A DNA stretch of 64,000 nucleotides from Muricea muricata (GCA_963855995.1 OY979718.1:2069501-2133500), one strand, 5' to 3'; shown: positions 52,906-64,000, counted from the stretch's first letter. The notes: generated from the sequence alone by a model not told the origin. Program-made: numbers and translations.

Positions 52906-54547
52906 TGTCTAGACATTTACCTCAACCAATTTGTTGCTCCTTTCATTGGTGACTGGCCAATGCAATTTTTTATCAGACAGCTGGTTTATTCTAATATTCC
53001 TACAGTACCTGCAGCACTGAAGAATGTAATCCTGTTGATCGATCAATTACATATTTCGTTGAATGCCAGAGAATGTGTTTTGTTACAATTCCATGAGGTA
53101 TTTGCTGATCTCTACACCTTTCTTTTTGGAAATAAAGCTATGGAAGTATTATATGGAGGGTGGACACTTGTGAGAGATATGATTTTCTCTGTCTTTTACA
53201 AGTGCAAAGATATTGAGTTCCTCACACTGGTCAATCCCCTTGACAATTACATTCCATTGGTGTTGAGTATTTATTCCATAGTCTTCAAGTGCAACAAGTA
53301 TGAACTGTTTTATGAATCATTAATCCACTGTTGGGTTATGTTTGTTGTGTTCCGCCGACGCCACTACGACAAAGCACTACTGTTGCCACTTTCTGCACTC
53401 CTCCACTGGCAAGAAAATATCCCATCCATGTTCAACACCCTACATCAACACTTGTTGGCTTTTGACGAATATCCAGTGGAGAATTTTCATTCGCTGTTAC
53501 GACGAAGAACAAAAGAAACAGACACTGCAGATCACATTGCACTCAAGGCCAAAGAAATTGATGTCTGCAAACATGATCTAAATGCCTTCCAATCTGTATT
53601 TGTACCACCTAGAAAGTTTAATTTCAGTACAAAAAGAATAGATAAGTTGAAAACCAAAGCAGCCAAATTTCTAACCAACAAGTTTGAGACCCTCTATACA
53701 AACCCCAACAAAGCTTTTCAACAACCTCGGGCACCCCGTCAACCTAAACACACAAGCAAGTGGAAACTTCCTAACCTGTTTGGTCAAAAAATTGTTACCA
53801 ATCAAGTCCTACCTCTAGGATTCTTGTCTGTGGAAAACCAACCAAACCCAGCCAGGTAAATGGAATAATATTCTTACATACCTCAATTAAAAAAACCCCA
53901 AGCCTTTAATACTTCACTATTCAAAGAGATCTTGGTTTACTTAGGACATGCACATGCTTTGAAAAACACAACACACTCTGTTATTAAAAAAGGCACATGT
54001 GATGAATAGAGGGTAGAGTTGGGACAACCTTTAATTAGCACATGTTAATGAAGTTCTCACATATTTAATAGAGCTCATTTAATATTTTAAGTCGTGACAA
54101 ATTATAATAATATGAATTATAAAATATAAAACTTACTTTAAAACTTTTAGGAAATGCGATTTGCTCAACTGCAACAAACAGAGCTCCATGTGAACGGTTT
54201 TTCATGGATGTGGGCCATAGAGTATAGCTCAGTGATGTGGGCATTCGTTCCACATCGCATGCATCCTCCCAAATATCGGAGATTGCCCGATCTGTAACAC
54301 AGCGTTATTGTCAAAAGTTAAAGAGCTTGGTCAAACAGCAAACAAGTCTGTTTCAAATGTGTCCGTGCCTTCTGCTGCTGAGGAAAGCGACGAGAACGAG
54401 GAATTAAGTGACGATGATGACAACGACGAGTACGACCAACTGGTCGACGATCAAAGCGAAACAATAAACATTGACACTTTGTTACAAAGAATTCGCCATT
54501 GGCGAACGCTGGAGTCGAGCCGTGATCACGATGATGGCCAGTCATAA
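52906..54547 (+). pseudogene. Decayed two-exon gene with RING-like C-terminus carried by foldback 2
   Basis: The first exon is open from about 52906 to 53855 and encodes YLNQFVAPFIGDWPMQFFIR, EVLYGGWTLVRDMI, YIPLVLSIYSIVF, FVVFRRRHYDKALLLPL and DEYPVENFHSLLRRRTKETD. It ends NQPNPA(R) at a CCAG/GTAAAT donor. The second exon begins after TTTTAG (54150). It encodes an AICSTATNRAPC...FFMDVGH segment and, after a stop and a frameshift, CPICNTALLSKVKELGQTAN followed by an acidic tail to 54547. C-x-x-C ... H ... C-P-I-C suggests a RING-type finger. I recall large families of such multi-copy proteins in cnidarians and other invertebrates, probably transposon-linked, but cannot name one. Intron retention indicates DNA-level capture. 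Confidence 0.7.
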
Positions 54548-54934
54548 CCTGCAAAACCTGGTGACATATCTCCAGCATAAAGTGTGCATAAAGGAAGTAA
54601 GGTAACACAAAGCTACGTCTACATATAGTATCGATAGAGCTGATTGGTATCTTTCTTGCGCGCATAAAAACACGGTTATTGAAACGTTGATCTTTCGCGT
54701 TCTAGATCGAATTTAAAAAATTCCCCCGAGGAAATTGTAAAAAAAATCACGCTTTCTCACAATTTGTTGTTTTTGAAGTGAGAAGTGCAATAACGAATGG
54801 CACGGAGGCCATAGAACAAGGTGCTATTTTCCCACTCCTTTTGTTTACACATTGTGAATTTCATGCATTCTGATTGGTCAATTACACAAAATGTCAACAA
54901 ACGCGCTGATTGGCTAACATTATTCGCCCTTGTT

Positions 54935-55938
54935 ATACTGTATATCATTGCCTGAATTGACCTTGCCACGCGTACGTGCGCTTAAAACAATGTCTAAACA
55001 GCAGCATAGCGAACGTACAGCGTTTAAACACTACCGTACGTTCGCTCTAACAATATCCGGCACTCTGCAAGACAATGCCTAAACAGCAGCGTAGCGAACG
55101 TACGCTCTAAAAATATCTAACCTTCACTCCTACGCGCAACGCTCTACTGACTCAATACATGTATTGCAAGATACTCTATTATAATACACTTGCTCTCCAA
55201 GCCGTACGGACACTAGCTACAATGACACATTCCTTTAAGCAGATGTATTCTGATAACATTTTTAACCTCGAAGAACAATTTACCCCAAAGGAACTGACTG
55301 CTGCGATAACTGTAGAATTGATCGCAAGAAAAATTAAAGAAATAGAACGAAAAGACACAAACACTGGGGAATTATGTAGTTGGTGGAACTGTTGCGAATA
55401 AGCAAAATCACATATCGGGAAAGAACATATCTGGATCCTAATCGTGGAAGCATTTAAAATCCTCAAGTACGAAGAACCACCAGCAAAATGCCGGAACATT
55501 TTTGAACAAACTTTTAAACTATCATACTTAACTTTACATACGCTATCCACTAGTATCGAAAAAACTTTTACTTTTAAAAATCTCATAGATTATCTCATAT
55601 GTTTATATCAACTGAAATATAATCACTAGTCTATAAAACTTAAAAGTTGAAATAAATATTTTTTAAACCTATACTGCATTTCCCTCTTTTCTGATATACG
55701 CTCTGTGCTTGGGATCGCCCTAGAAACCAAATTTGTACTGTTCACGTGCTAATCACGCGCTATGATCCCAAACCAATGTGCATGTGCTGTTCACGTGCTA
55801 TGACGTCAATTCTATGTACATGTGCTGTCCACGTGCTATGACGTCAATTCTATGTGCATGTGCTGTTCACGTGCTGTTCATGCGCTATGACGTCATTGTC
55901 GGCATTTCTTTGAACGCTATATGGGGGGGTAATCTACT
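54935..55938 (-). repeat. Outer part of Polinton right terminal inverted repeat
   Basis: Reverse complement of 34150 to about 35157 with few differences, including the TGACGTCA cluster near the tip (about 55800-55895). Together with 51084-51137 it gives the full about 1.06-kb repeat. High identity between the two ends suggests a fairly recent insertion or gene conversion. Confidence 0.92.
55159..55629 (+). pseudogene. TIR-encoded ORF pair, right copy
   Basis: Mirror copy of the ORFs at 34463-34933: 80 codons (55159-55401), TAA, then 61 codons in the same frame (55444-55629). Both copies have the same stop. Confidence 0.4.
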
Positions 55939-55943
55939 TTCGT

Positions 55944-58900
55944 CTTCCTACCGGAGATTTTATTAACTGTGTCCCACCACTTCTTCGATCCAGATGCATT
56001 TTCCCCGTTCTCCTTCTTAACTTCGCTAACCGTATTTTCTTTGTAGGTTTTTCTTAACTCCTTTCCTTACACCTTTATTACGTATTTTGCACAAGTGTTT
56101 TACCAAAGGATAATATCTCGCGTGGATAATTTTACCTTAATCAACTGTTGTTGAATGCAGAGGTGATAATATGATTTAATAGTAAAGTTGCTTCATGTAG
56201 CGAATCCAGCCCGACATTTCATCATGCAAATGCAAATTTTTCAGTGTATATAGACCGTATAAGGAATCAATTTCTAGAGAATCGAAATGAATAATGACGA
56301 TGATTTAAATTTGCATGGCATGACCTAATTGTCGGGCTGGCTTCGCTACTGATCAACACAGCTTCAGTCCTGTGCTTCCAACTCTCTCATCATGGCAAGC
56401 TTAAGCATCAGACGGTCTCTCACGTCTCCAAAATAAACTGTTTTTCTTTCTGGTTTTACGGCTACCTGTGGAGTTATCACAACGGCCAAATGGTCAGATT
56501 TTACTATTCCTTCGAAGACTCTAGAATGATTCCATAGGTGTGGACAGTTAGTTAGGAAAATGTCAAGTACTTTCTGACCTCTTGTAGGCTTTCTTACCAT
56601 TTGTTCTATATTATGTTGGCTTATATTATCCTTAACCTTTAGTTGGTTGACATCTCCTGCAATGATAATCCTAGCATTCGACTCCCTTCGCTTTCCTGAT
56701 ATATGACAGAGGCGAGGTAGTATTTGCTATTTGCTGTCTCCACTTTGCACCAAATGCATTCCAAATTATCTTCAAAGTTCAAAAGTTTGCATTTCCAATC
56801 TTGCCGACAAATTATAACACCTCCTCCATTTCGACCATCGCCGCGATCTATCCTTACAATAAAATAATCATTGGGACATACCAGATTAGATAATATCTTA
56901 TAGTTCAACCATGTTTCGCACACGAAACATATGTCAATTTCCCACGTAGAGAGCTCAGCATTCAACTCAGAAGCAGCCTGAGGTTTAGCAAGAGAGCGTG
57001 CATTTATTACCATACATTTGGGCATGATCTTTTGGGCAGGAGGACCATTTCTGGTAGGCTTGATAGCAATTAAATTTGTGTATGTATTTGTAATCTTGTT
57101 GGGATTATAACTTCTTATGGGTGTATTTCGATCCTGGTTCATTTTACCGAAGTGTACGTGATGTTATTCGAACTGGTATCTTTCATCTACGGTTACAGGA
57201 TGTATCCTTATTTAGTGAACAGGAGGTCTTGAATCTATTACTCGTTTGGGTCTTATCTATACCCGATTTCCGGCGTACGGTGCTCTGTACTAAGGGGGAT
57301 CGCAGAAGGCTTTGGGAAGTGAAGGTTGCATAGGGATTTCCATTAGAGGTTTTGGGTGAAGTTGGAGAAACCCCGATCTCTGGGGGTAGCTATTGAGACA
57401 CTGATTGACACCTATCCCGTATGTTATTACTTGCAAGGCCATACGAGGTAGATGGTAGAGGGGGAGTGGAGGAGTAGAGTAGTTATTAACAGGCCTTGAT
57501 GATGTTATGTTATAGCGAGAATTGTGGGGAGAATTGACACTGTGGGAAAAATCACATCTCGTAACTCTAAGGAAAAGACCACGGTTTTGTAGGAAAGAGC
57601 AGGGCACCCAGCGTTTGTGTTTATCACGCGGGTGTTTGAAATCGCATCGGCTTCCTTTGACACACCACCCTCGACGGCTAAGAAATGGGCAGGGGAAGTG
57701 CCTTTTACGGAATTAAGCTGTCGATTCCCTCCAGGTTTCTTATTCACATCGTCAGGTTGCGAATTTAACACTTCTTTCGGCTTCGCAGTGAGATCTATTT
57801 TTTCGTGCTGATTTTCACGGGAATCCGGGACTTGCATATTATTTAGTAATGAGAGATCCTCGTTAGATGAAATCTCAATAGGACTCGGCTTAGCTTGTTG
57901 GTATTCCGCAAATTGTTGAATTGGTCATAAACATGGATTACGCTAGTTGACTCATTACCTTGTTCATTGTTCACATGGTCACAATGGATTACTTTCGGAG
58001 TTAATTTAACAGATAATTTAGACTTTAAAATGAAATTGTCTTCAGAAAGTTTGCAAATTACATCATCCTGATGTCGGATGACACCTTCCAATTCCTTCAA
58101 TTTCATTTGAAGTAAGCTAATGTCCGACTTACTCTTTTTATATATGGGCTTGACCAGCCGGGCTTCCAAGATTGACATATCAAGTTTTATACCCTCCATA
58201 TCTGCAGTAGCAACACCACTATAACTAGATATCTCATTTTCATTGATGCATATCGAACCTCGAACGACACTCTCCTCAATGTCGAGATCGCTATTATTGG
58301 CTTCCACCGCGTTTTCTGACTTTGAAAGAACACCATTTATTTGCTTCACCAAGTCTCCAGCTTTGCCGCGATCGAAATACATTGCGTCACTCTTCATGTG
58401 CCACATAACTTCGAGCTTACTTTCGCCGCTTGGTGATCGCCAGACTGCACTTTCTGCAGCTTTTTTATCAATTGTTGTAAAAACAAATGCTTTCAAGTCT
58501 TTCAGAGTTCCAAACCAAGATAATTTATTTTTCTTTTGGCCAAAAACCCAAATAAGGCTTCAACAGTTGACGATGAATTCATATTCATATTATCCACTTC
58601 AGAATTCAGATCTACTTCAAACCTGAATTCAAGTCCATGTCAGAAATCTGCTGCAAAACGTGTTGTACATGTATAAGTGGAATCGGTCGTAGAAAGGTCC
58701 ATACAAAAACTTGTAGTACTGCTGAAAGCAGACGAAGTTGAAGTTGAGTAAATGAAAGGGAGATTCCCCATCGAGGAGCCGAACCTAAAGAGATTGTAAA
58801 TTGTTGAACAATTAGGGAGGCCATGTAAGCGCTCTCGCGACGTAGATGACTGGGGCCCAGGCTGTGGTGTGCCTTTTAGAAACAAGAACATGCGTGTATA
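55944..58900 (-). mobile_element. Decayed CR1/Rex1-like LINE (ORF1 plus endonuclease), interrupted by the Polinton
   Basis: Reading leftward there is an ORF1-like region about 58900-57200 (several frames, with a coiled-coil KSDISLLQMKLKELEGVIRH). An ORF2 start follows at 57142, MNQDRNTPIRSYNPNKITNT, with an apurinic-type endonuclease: VINARSL, ICFVCETWL (catalytic E), RGDGRNGGGVII. After a frameshift comes SDHLAVVI (56600-56364). Beyond a small MITE, 55975-55944 encodes a WWDTVNKISGRK-like segment that is normally between endonuclease and reverse transcriptase. The Polinton lies directly after this. Further LINE-like residues may continue at 34144-33900 on the other side. Confidence 0.75.
56200..56350. 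mobile_element. hAT-type MITE, copy 2
   Basis: Same family as 32135-32279: GTAGCGAATCCAGCCCGACA on the left, TGTCGGGCTGGCTTCGCTAC-like mirror on the right, and shared internal words ATCATGCAAATGCAAATTTT and CCGTATAAGGA. The target-site duplication is no longer clear. It sits inside the LINE remnant. Confidence 0.8.
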
Positions 58901-60214
58901 TTAACCTTGGGGACTTCCGCGAACTATATGTATATGTTTATATAATACCTCATTAAACTCTGGTCGTTTATATAATTGGTTGATTATGGTCACGTGATAT
59001 TAGATAAAAAGCTCCATTTTCCAAGAGTGCAGTGGAAAACGTTCTATTACACTCCTAGGAGTGCAATAGTTTTTTCCATTGCACCCTCACAATTCCCATC
59101 CGTCAAAAAGCCCCTCGTACGGTCTTCGTAGTTTACTTTAGGCTGGTTTCTTAGGATGAATGCGAAATAATTCAAATACTAAAATACGACTTCAATTCGT
59201 GTTGTTTTAAATGTTGAATAAATTGATTTTGAAAAACAATAGTCTGGTATTATATGAAACAAATATAAAATGAATGTTTTTTTTCGTTTTAATTAGTTTC
59301 TAAGTGCGATTGAGGCACTATAGGGGGAAAAATCGGTCAGTATAAGTACAAATTTAAGTCCAACTTTAAGTACATTTATTCTTCACTTAAGTTCATATGT
59401 TCTGTTTTATACCTAACTTATATTTATCATTTACAACATACTTTGTATTTTTGTTGACGTCAAGTCTTAGGTTGATTAGTTATATTCAAAACGCGAGCAA
59501 GGCTTGTCAGTATAACGATTTAATTTCTGGCTGTATTCGAAGTGCCCCAAAATTCTCTGCGAAAGCGTTATATATATTGCGTTAGAATTCAACCAGGATT
59601 AGAAAGCGTCAAAGGGATTTATTATATGGCTTTTATGTTGGATCGCAATTTGTCCTGACTTTGTACTAAAAACACTCTCACTGGCAAAACTTTCAACCGT
59701 ATATACTGACGGTTTTTGGCAGTTTGCTTGCTGATAACAATGGACAAAACAATAAAATTACTCCAAATGAACTTTTCGTGATAAACAACAAAAGTTCTAT
59801 GCAAAATAAAGCCATTAATTAGTAAATATGTTTCAGTCAGAGAACGTCTGAATTTTTTCCCCATTAATTAGTGCTGTAAAAACAATGTTTGTAACATTTT
59901 CTGAACAGTTCGTCAAAAGTTTTTGAAGGCAAAAGTCTGTAAACAACTCCGCGGCGTTATATCTTTGCCTTGAAACGTAGCATTCGGGTGGCTTATTTTT
60001 CCAGGAAAGTAATTGTAAAACTCACTCGCGCGGGGAGTGTTCTTCCTCGCCACTATACGACATAATAAGCTTTATTTTCCTTTCAAATTTTATTTGTACA
60101 ATGTTTTTACAAGCCGGCAAGATGAATTTCCTGAGCGGGTAAGATGACTTTCTGGGAAAGCAAGAGGACTTTTTCCAGACCGGTAATCAACCCATCAGCG
60201 TGCGCCATTTATCT
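58901..60214. other. Gene-free stretch
   Basis: AT-rich; nothing recognised. Confidence 0.4.
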
Positions 60215-60392
60215 CAGCCATATAATAAATAGAAGATATTACACGGGGGTACGAAGATATGAATTTTATCTTCGAGTGGTGAAAACAATAGTGAATGAGC
60301 GTCGCGAATGGTAAAATATTGTTTTCACCGCGAGAAGAGATAAAATTCATATCTTCGCCCCGCCGTCTAATGTTCTGTTTATTATATAGCCG
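60215..60392. mobile_element. About 178-bp foldback MITE
   Basis: The arms CCATATAATAAATAGAAGAT... and the mirrored ...TGTTTATTATATAG converge on ACGAAGATATGAATTTTATC / GATAAAATTCATATCTTCG. The loop is about 30 bp. A shortened relative (GCGAGAAAATGTTGTTTTCA...) occurs at 63028-63061. Confidence 0.75.
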
Positions 60393-62252
60393 TACTAATG
60401 AATTTGAAAACCCAGTCACTTCAGAGTCAGTATAATACTATAATTTTTGATCGATAGTTCTAAATACCTACTTTATTTCTACGAATTACATCTTATTATT
60501 TAAAGTCAAATAATACCTGTGCATTACTTTAGTGTTTTCTTGTAACATTTTCATTTTTTCGGCAAAAACATGTTTTCACAAGCAGTAGCTGCTCGACTCT
60601 GTTTATTACTTTATTACCTCATACTGAGGAATGTACTATAAATTGATCTATAAACACCCTGGATTGAGGATCAAACGAATATAAATACTGTAATACATAC
60701 ATGTCAACTGTAATATAATTTACCTCTTGTTTGGCTTTGATATAAGGACATAGGAATGCAGAGTGAATTTTGAAAGGTAATGCATGGTAACTGCCTGGAA
60801 AGAAAAAGTCACAAGAGCAAGCCCTCTGACCATAGTTTCTGACGCAACATACAAAACGCTGAGGCACATTGTATTTTTAAAATGACTTTTATTATGTATT
60901 TAAAAAGTGTGAAATGATTTTTTCGCTCATTATCCGCGCTCCTCAAACATTTAAAGTAAATCTATCAAATTTGCTTTTCTTTCATGCACTGTGCCCTTGG
61001 GGATTTGGAACTGTATTCTCTTGCTTACATGATAAATTTATTAAGAATGCAGTAGTCGTTTTTGTATATCATGCTAAAACAGAACAACAGTCACTTACTT
61101 TTTACGTAGTAAAAAGAGCTTTTTGATCAGCGCAAACGTACGAATGTATACGCTTTCCTCCACAGAGCCTTTGTACCGTTTTCAGGATATAACTGATAAA
61201 AGTATGTGCGTTGAGTAAATTATCATGGTGGGCTCGGGTGCATTTCTCTATTTAGCTGGAATGATGTGATTTTGCGATATAAATGGAGTTTTATATTTTT
61301 GACAGGTTTAAACTATATCTGAGTTTATAGAATAAATTCAATTGTGACGATTCGTGAATACTTGGGGAGGCAAATTCAAATATTTTATTTGCACCTAGCA
61401 CTCATGTGTAATGTTGTTTTCGAACTTTCCGAACCCTTCGAAATCTTGCAACGTTCAATGAACATTGTAATAGCTGACAGGTGCATTAGGGGAACCATAA
61501 GAAGTATCGAATCAAGCGTAAGACCGGAACAAAAGCGTTGATAGCTAATGATTCAGTAAAAGCAAGAAGATTTAGAATCGTCCTTCTACCTTCCAATCAT
61601 ACGCATACTTGTATTGATACGACTGCGTTAATTTACAAATTGATTAATGCTATGGGTCCTTTGGGAACTTCATGTTCTTTATCCAATTCCCCATAGATAC
61701 GATCACTGTGTCATCGATTTAGCTTTACAAGAATTTGTACGGTGTCTGTATTCCATGATAATGTTAACAGTCAAGGACGACAGTTTTCTGACGATCTTCT
61801 ACCGTTACTGAGTCTGTTCCTGCATTCCAGTTTCATCAGCAGAGCTTTAATGGGTATAGTGGATGAATGTGGGTATAGTAGATGAATGTGGGTATAGTCT
61901 GTATAGTCCTCCAATAAATTGTTGGAATTCATAGAAATATGCAAAATCATGGTTACGTCTGCATCACACCGCTGATGATTAAAGAGTGAGAAAATGGAAG
62001 ATTAATGGAACTTGGGAAAGAGGGTAGCAAATCAAATTATCTGGGGCTTACTTTAGGGTTTAATAACTTTATTCCGGTGAGACTCAGTACAAGTTAGAAT
62101 CTATGAAGACTCTGAACATATCAAATTTTATTTTTCTGTTTTAAAATTGTTATAGACTAAATTAGAGTGTTGCCTTGCTAAAATTGAAATGAAATAAATA
62201 ATTTATTCATTTCCACGGCAATTTCAGCTCAAAAATGATAACTTTTCCGTAC
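60393..62252. other. Gene-free stretch with a short tandem repeat
   Basis: Three tandem copies of GTGGGTATAGT(A/G)GATGAAT-type units lie at about 61852-61900. Otherwise nothing recognised. Confidence 0.4.
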
Positions 62253-63004
62253 GTAATAGAGGCCCTGTTAGGGGGGTCTTGAATATACCTTATACCTATT
62301 ATTAAGAGGTCATTTATACCTTATACCTAAAATGGCAGACACATTTATACCCAAAAGTATTGGGGGGTGAGGCGGAATTTTTGAAATTAAGAATTCCTTT
62401 GAGTGAAATTGAAAAAATTCCGTATTCCTGGGTGAAAAAAAGAAAAATTCTCCATTCCAAAATTCCGCCTCACCCCCCGAAAAAGTACCCTGGCCAGCAA
62501 CTCTTGTTTTCTTTTTTGTTGCGTTGTACACTATTTCACCCTTTGCAAAAACATTTACCGGGTTGTTTTCATTCTTTGGACATCACCTGTGACACCTGTG
62601 AATTTAGAGAGTCATTTTGCTCGAAGTTTCCAGTGTAGAAGCGAGAATGTGACAGTTTAATTGCAACTATAATCCGAAAAGCGTGCAGCAGTAACACTTA
62701 CTTTTAGCAGATTTTATATTCTCACAAATACCGCCATGGAACTTCAACTCTGCAAATTCAGGTTGAGGCTGTCGAGATATTAAAAGCGATCAGTATTGGT
62801 AACTATTGCCAAATAAATGCTCCCAAATGCCTCGAATGGCTGACACAAAATGTCCTGTGGTCAGTTTTTGTTATACCTAAAACTATAACGCCAGTGGTCA
62901 TTTATACTTTATACCCAAAAGTCTATCGTTATTTATACTTTATAACTAAAATACTTTGGGTAAATATACCTTATACCTAAAACCCTTAACAGGACCTCGT
63001 AATA
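62253..63004. mobile_element. 740-bp non-autonomous transposon with nested hairpin
   Basis: Element 62259-62998 has inverted ends GAGGCCCTGTTA / TAACAGGACCTC and subterminal copies of CTTATACCTAAAA. It is flanked by GTAATA (62253-62258 and 62999-63004), or by 8 bp with one mismatch if the TIR is set at AGG. Inside the left part, 62362-62478 is a separate hairpin with ends GGGGGGTGAGGCGGAATTTT mirrored on the right. Confidence 0.7.
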
Positions 63005-64000
63005 CATATAGGATATTGCACTGTGGCGCGAGAAAATGTTGTTTTCAACACGAGAAAATATCCTCACGCTACCGTGTGATGTTCTTATTATAAGGTCAGG
63101 TGTTGAAACAAGCTGACAGAGAAGAGGACATATATGACGTATACTGTGATATACATCCTGCGGGAAAACCCACGCGTTACACATTTTTTCATATCTTCAC
63201 TGGTGAAAATATGGAAAATACCAACCTAGCCCCAGGGTCTTCTTTGGTTTGGCCAAATTGCCCAAATACGAGTGTTTTAGATTACAATAAAACACCCATA
63301 ACCATATAATAATAAAATATATACAAATTTGCAAACTTCACAGGGCCATATTTTACAAAATTTCACTATTAAACTTTGCAATTCTACTAATTTTAAGGTG
63401 CTCTTTTTAACTGTAGCAAAAAATTTTGTTCTTTCTGCCCAGTTCGATTTGAAGTCTATAATGCAAATTGTCCCTATATTAGGCCGTTCGCCGTGACCCG
63501 ATATCGTTCACTTTCATTAAGCATGTCGTGGAACTGAGGAAACTTTACAGAACATAACTTTTTCAAACACGGGGAGTTCGAATCTGAAAAGTTGCCGCTC
63601 CTCCGACCCGCAGTTTTTTCATAAAATCCATTTTAATTCCACTCTTTCGACACGCTTCAAATAATCTCCCGCCATTTTGAATTCTTTAATATTCCGTTTG
63701 CAATCGCTCAGAATGCTGATTATTTCGTCCCAGATCCCTCAACTCGCGGTAAATTGTCATTCTAACCGATGGAATTGCTAAAATCATTAATTTTGTAAAC
63801 ACATGGCTCCCTACAAAGGTGCTAGTCATGTTTGTGTGTGTGAAGTCCATTTCCACGGCAAAAATGGAGAAATTAGAAGAGATATTAGCAAAAAATTTTG
63901 AGACATAATAAAGCAGTGCTTACATACGTCTTTATCATAAACAGAACTCGCAAAAGTCTACTATTCAGACAAGTTTACTATTATTACAAGTAAACTTTAA
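63005..64000. other. Gene-free stretch with repeat fragments
   Basis: Contains a fragment of the 60.2-kb MITE family (63028-63061) and, at 63320-63420, a fragment of the family seen at 26440-26740. No gene recognised. Confidence 0.45.

Larger units (their letters stand above)
51138..54943. mobile_element. Foldback transposon 2 (3788 bp, Mutator-like by 9-bp duplication)
   Basis: Element 51147-54934 starts AACAAGGGCGAATAATGTTA and ends in its mirror, flanked by a perfect 9-bp duplication ATACTGTAT (51138-51146, 54935-54943). The arms 51147-52880 and 53201-54934 are each 1734 bp and differ at only a handful of positions. The loop 52881-53200 is 320 bp. It is inserted in the right terminal repeat of the Polinton. 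It carries fragments of a RING-like gene but no recognised transposase. Confidence 0.93.
34145..55943. mobile_element. Polinton/Maverick element (about 21.8 kb including two nested insertions)
   Basis: Element 34150-55938 starts AGTAGATTACC and ends in its mirror GGTAATCTACT. TTCGT abuts both ends (34145-34149, 55939-55943); Polintons normally give 6 bp, and ATTCGT versus TTTCGT would be a 6-bp reading with one mismatch. Between the terminal repeats lie an rve integrase, penton-like and major capsid proteins, core protein, adenovirus-type protease, packaging ATPase and several accessory genes: a recognisable Polinton set. Without the two nested transposons and their duplications the element would be about 14.3 kb. 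A protein-primed DNA polymerase B, expected as the longest gene (usually over 1000 codons), is absent. This copy is therefore probably unable to replicate by itself, and its protease gene is broken. Confidence 0.95.

Noticed and set aside
34150-55938. DNA polymerase B hidden in fragments
   Set aside because: I looked through the gaps between called genes on both strands for polymerase-like motifs (such as Y-x-D-T-D-S) and saw none; gaps are also too short for a full gene.

Overview
The window looks like a piece of an animal nuclear genome, most likely a marine invertebrate and plausibly a cnidarian. It is AT-rich, has long gene-free stretches, and carries CR1/Rex1-like LINE remnants, hAT-, Mutator- and mariner-like DNA transposon debris, a tRNA-derived SINE-like unit and a Polinton/Maverick. 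The taxon is an inference from element content; no host gene was recognised, so nothing here pins the species.

1-34144: no host gene that I can support. The stretch is repeat debris: a decayed LINE (about 2440-5345) whose coding sequence grew an internal minisatellite; several inverted-repeat (foldback) segments (5332-6933, 9958-11199, 14109-15235, 26440-26740); a 5'-truncated LINE with a 13-bp target-site duplication (12820-13435); small non-autonomous DNA transposons whose duplications can be read by eye (18772-18944, 20586-21344, 28376-28720, 32135-32279, 32367-33651); and long AT-rich intervals with nothing recognisable.

34150-55938: a Polinton/Maverick, bounded by terminal inverted repeats of about 1.06 kb and a 5-bp flanking repeat TTCGT. 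It encodes a retroviral-type integrase, penton-like and double-jelly-roll major capsid proteins, a basic core protein, an adenovirus-type cysteine protease, an FtsK/HerA-type packaging ATPase and a small pX-like protein. It also carries accessory genes: a C2H2 finger protein, a possible DnaQ-fold protein, a Bcl-2-like protein, a triple GRF zinc-finger protein, and a 586-codon ORF that joins a zinc-finger region to a secreted or membrane-anchored leucine-rich-repeat (LRR) protein. No protein-primed DNA polymerase B is visible. The morphogenesis genes run left to right with 0-2 nt between them; most others run right to left. Several start codons sit shortly downstream of TATA-like boxes.

Two almost completely palindromic foldback transposons (3648 and 3788 bp) sit inside the Polinton, each with a perfect 9-bp target-site duplication, which suggests Mutator-like elements. 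The first splits the protease gene and the second splits the right terminal repeat. The first carries terminal minisatellites and a tract of TTAGGG telomere repeats in one arm only. The second carries a decayed two-exon gene with a RING-like C-terminus. The Polinton itself appears to have landed in a reverse-strand LINE (55944-58900), so the locus is a nested stack: LINE, then Polinton, then two foldback elements.

55944-64000: the LINE remnant (ORF1-like and endonuclease parts), small inverted-repeat elements and otherwise featureless AT-rich DNA.
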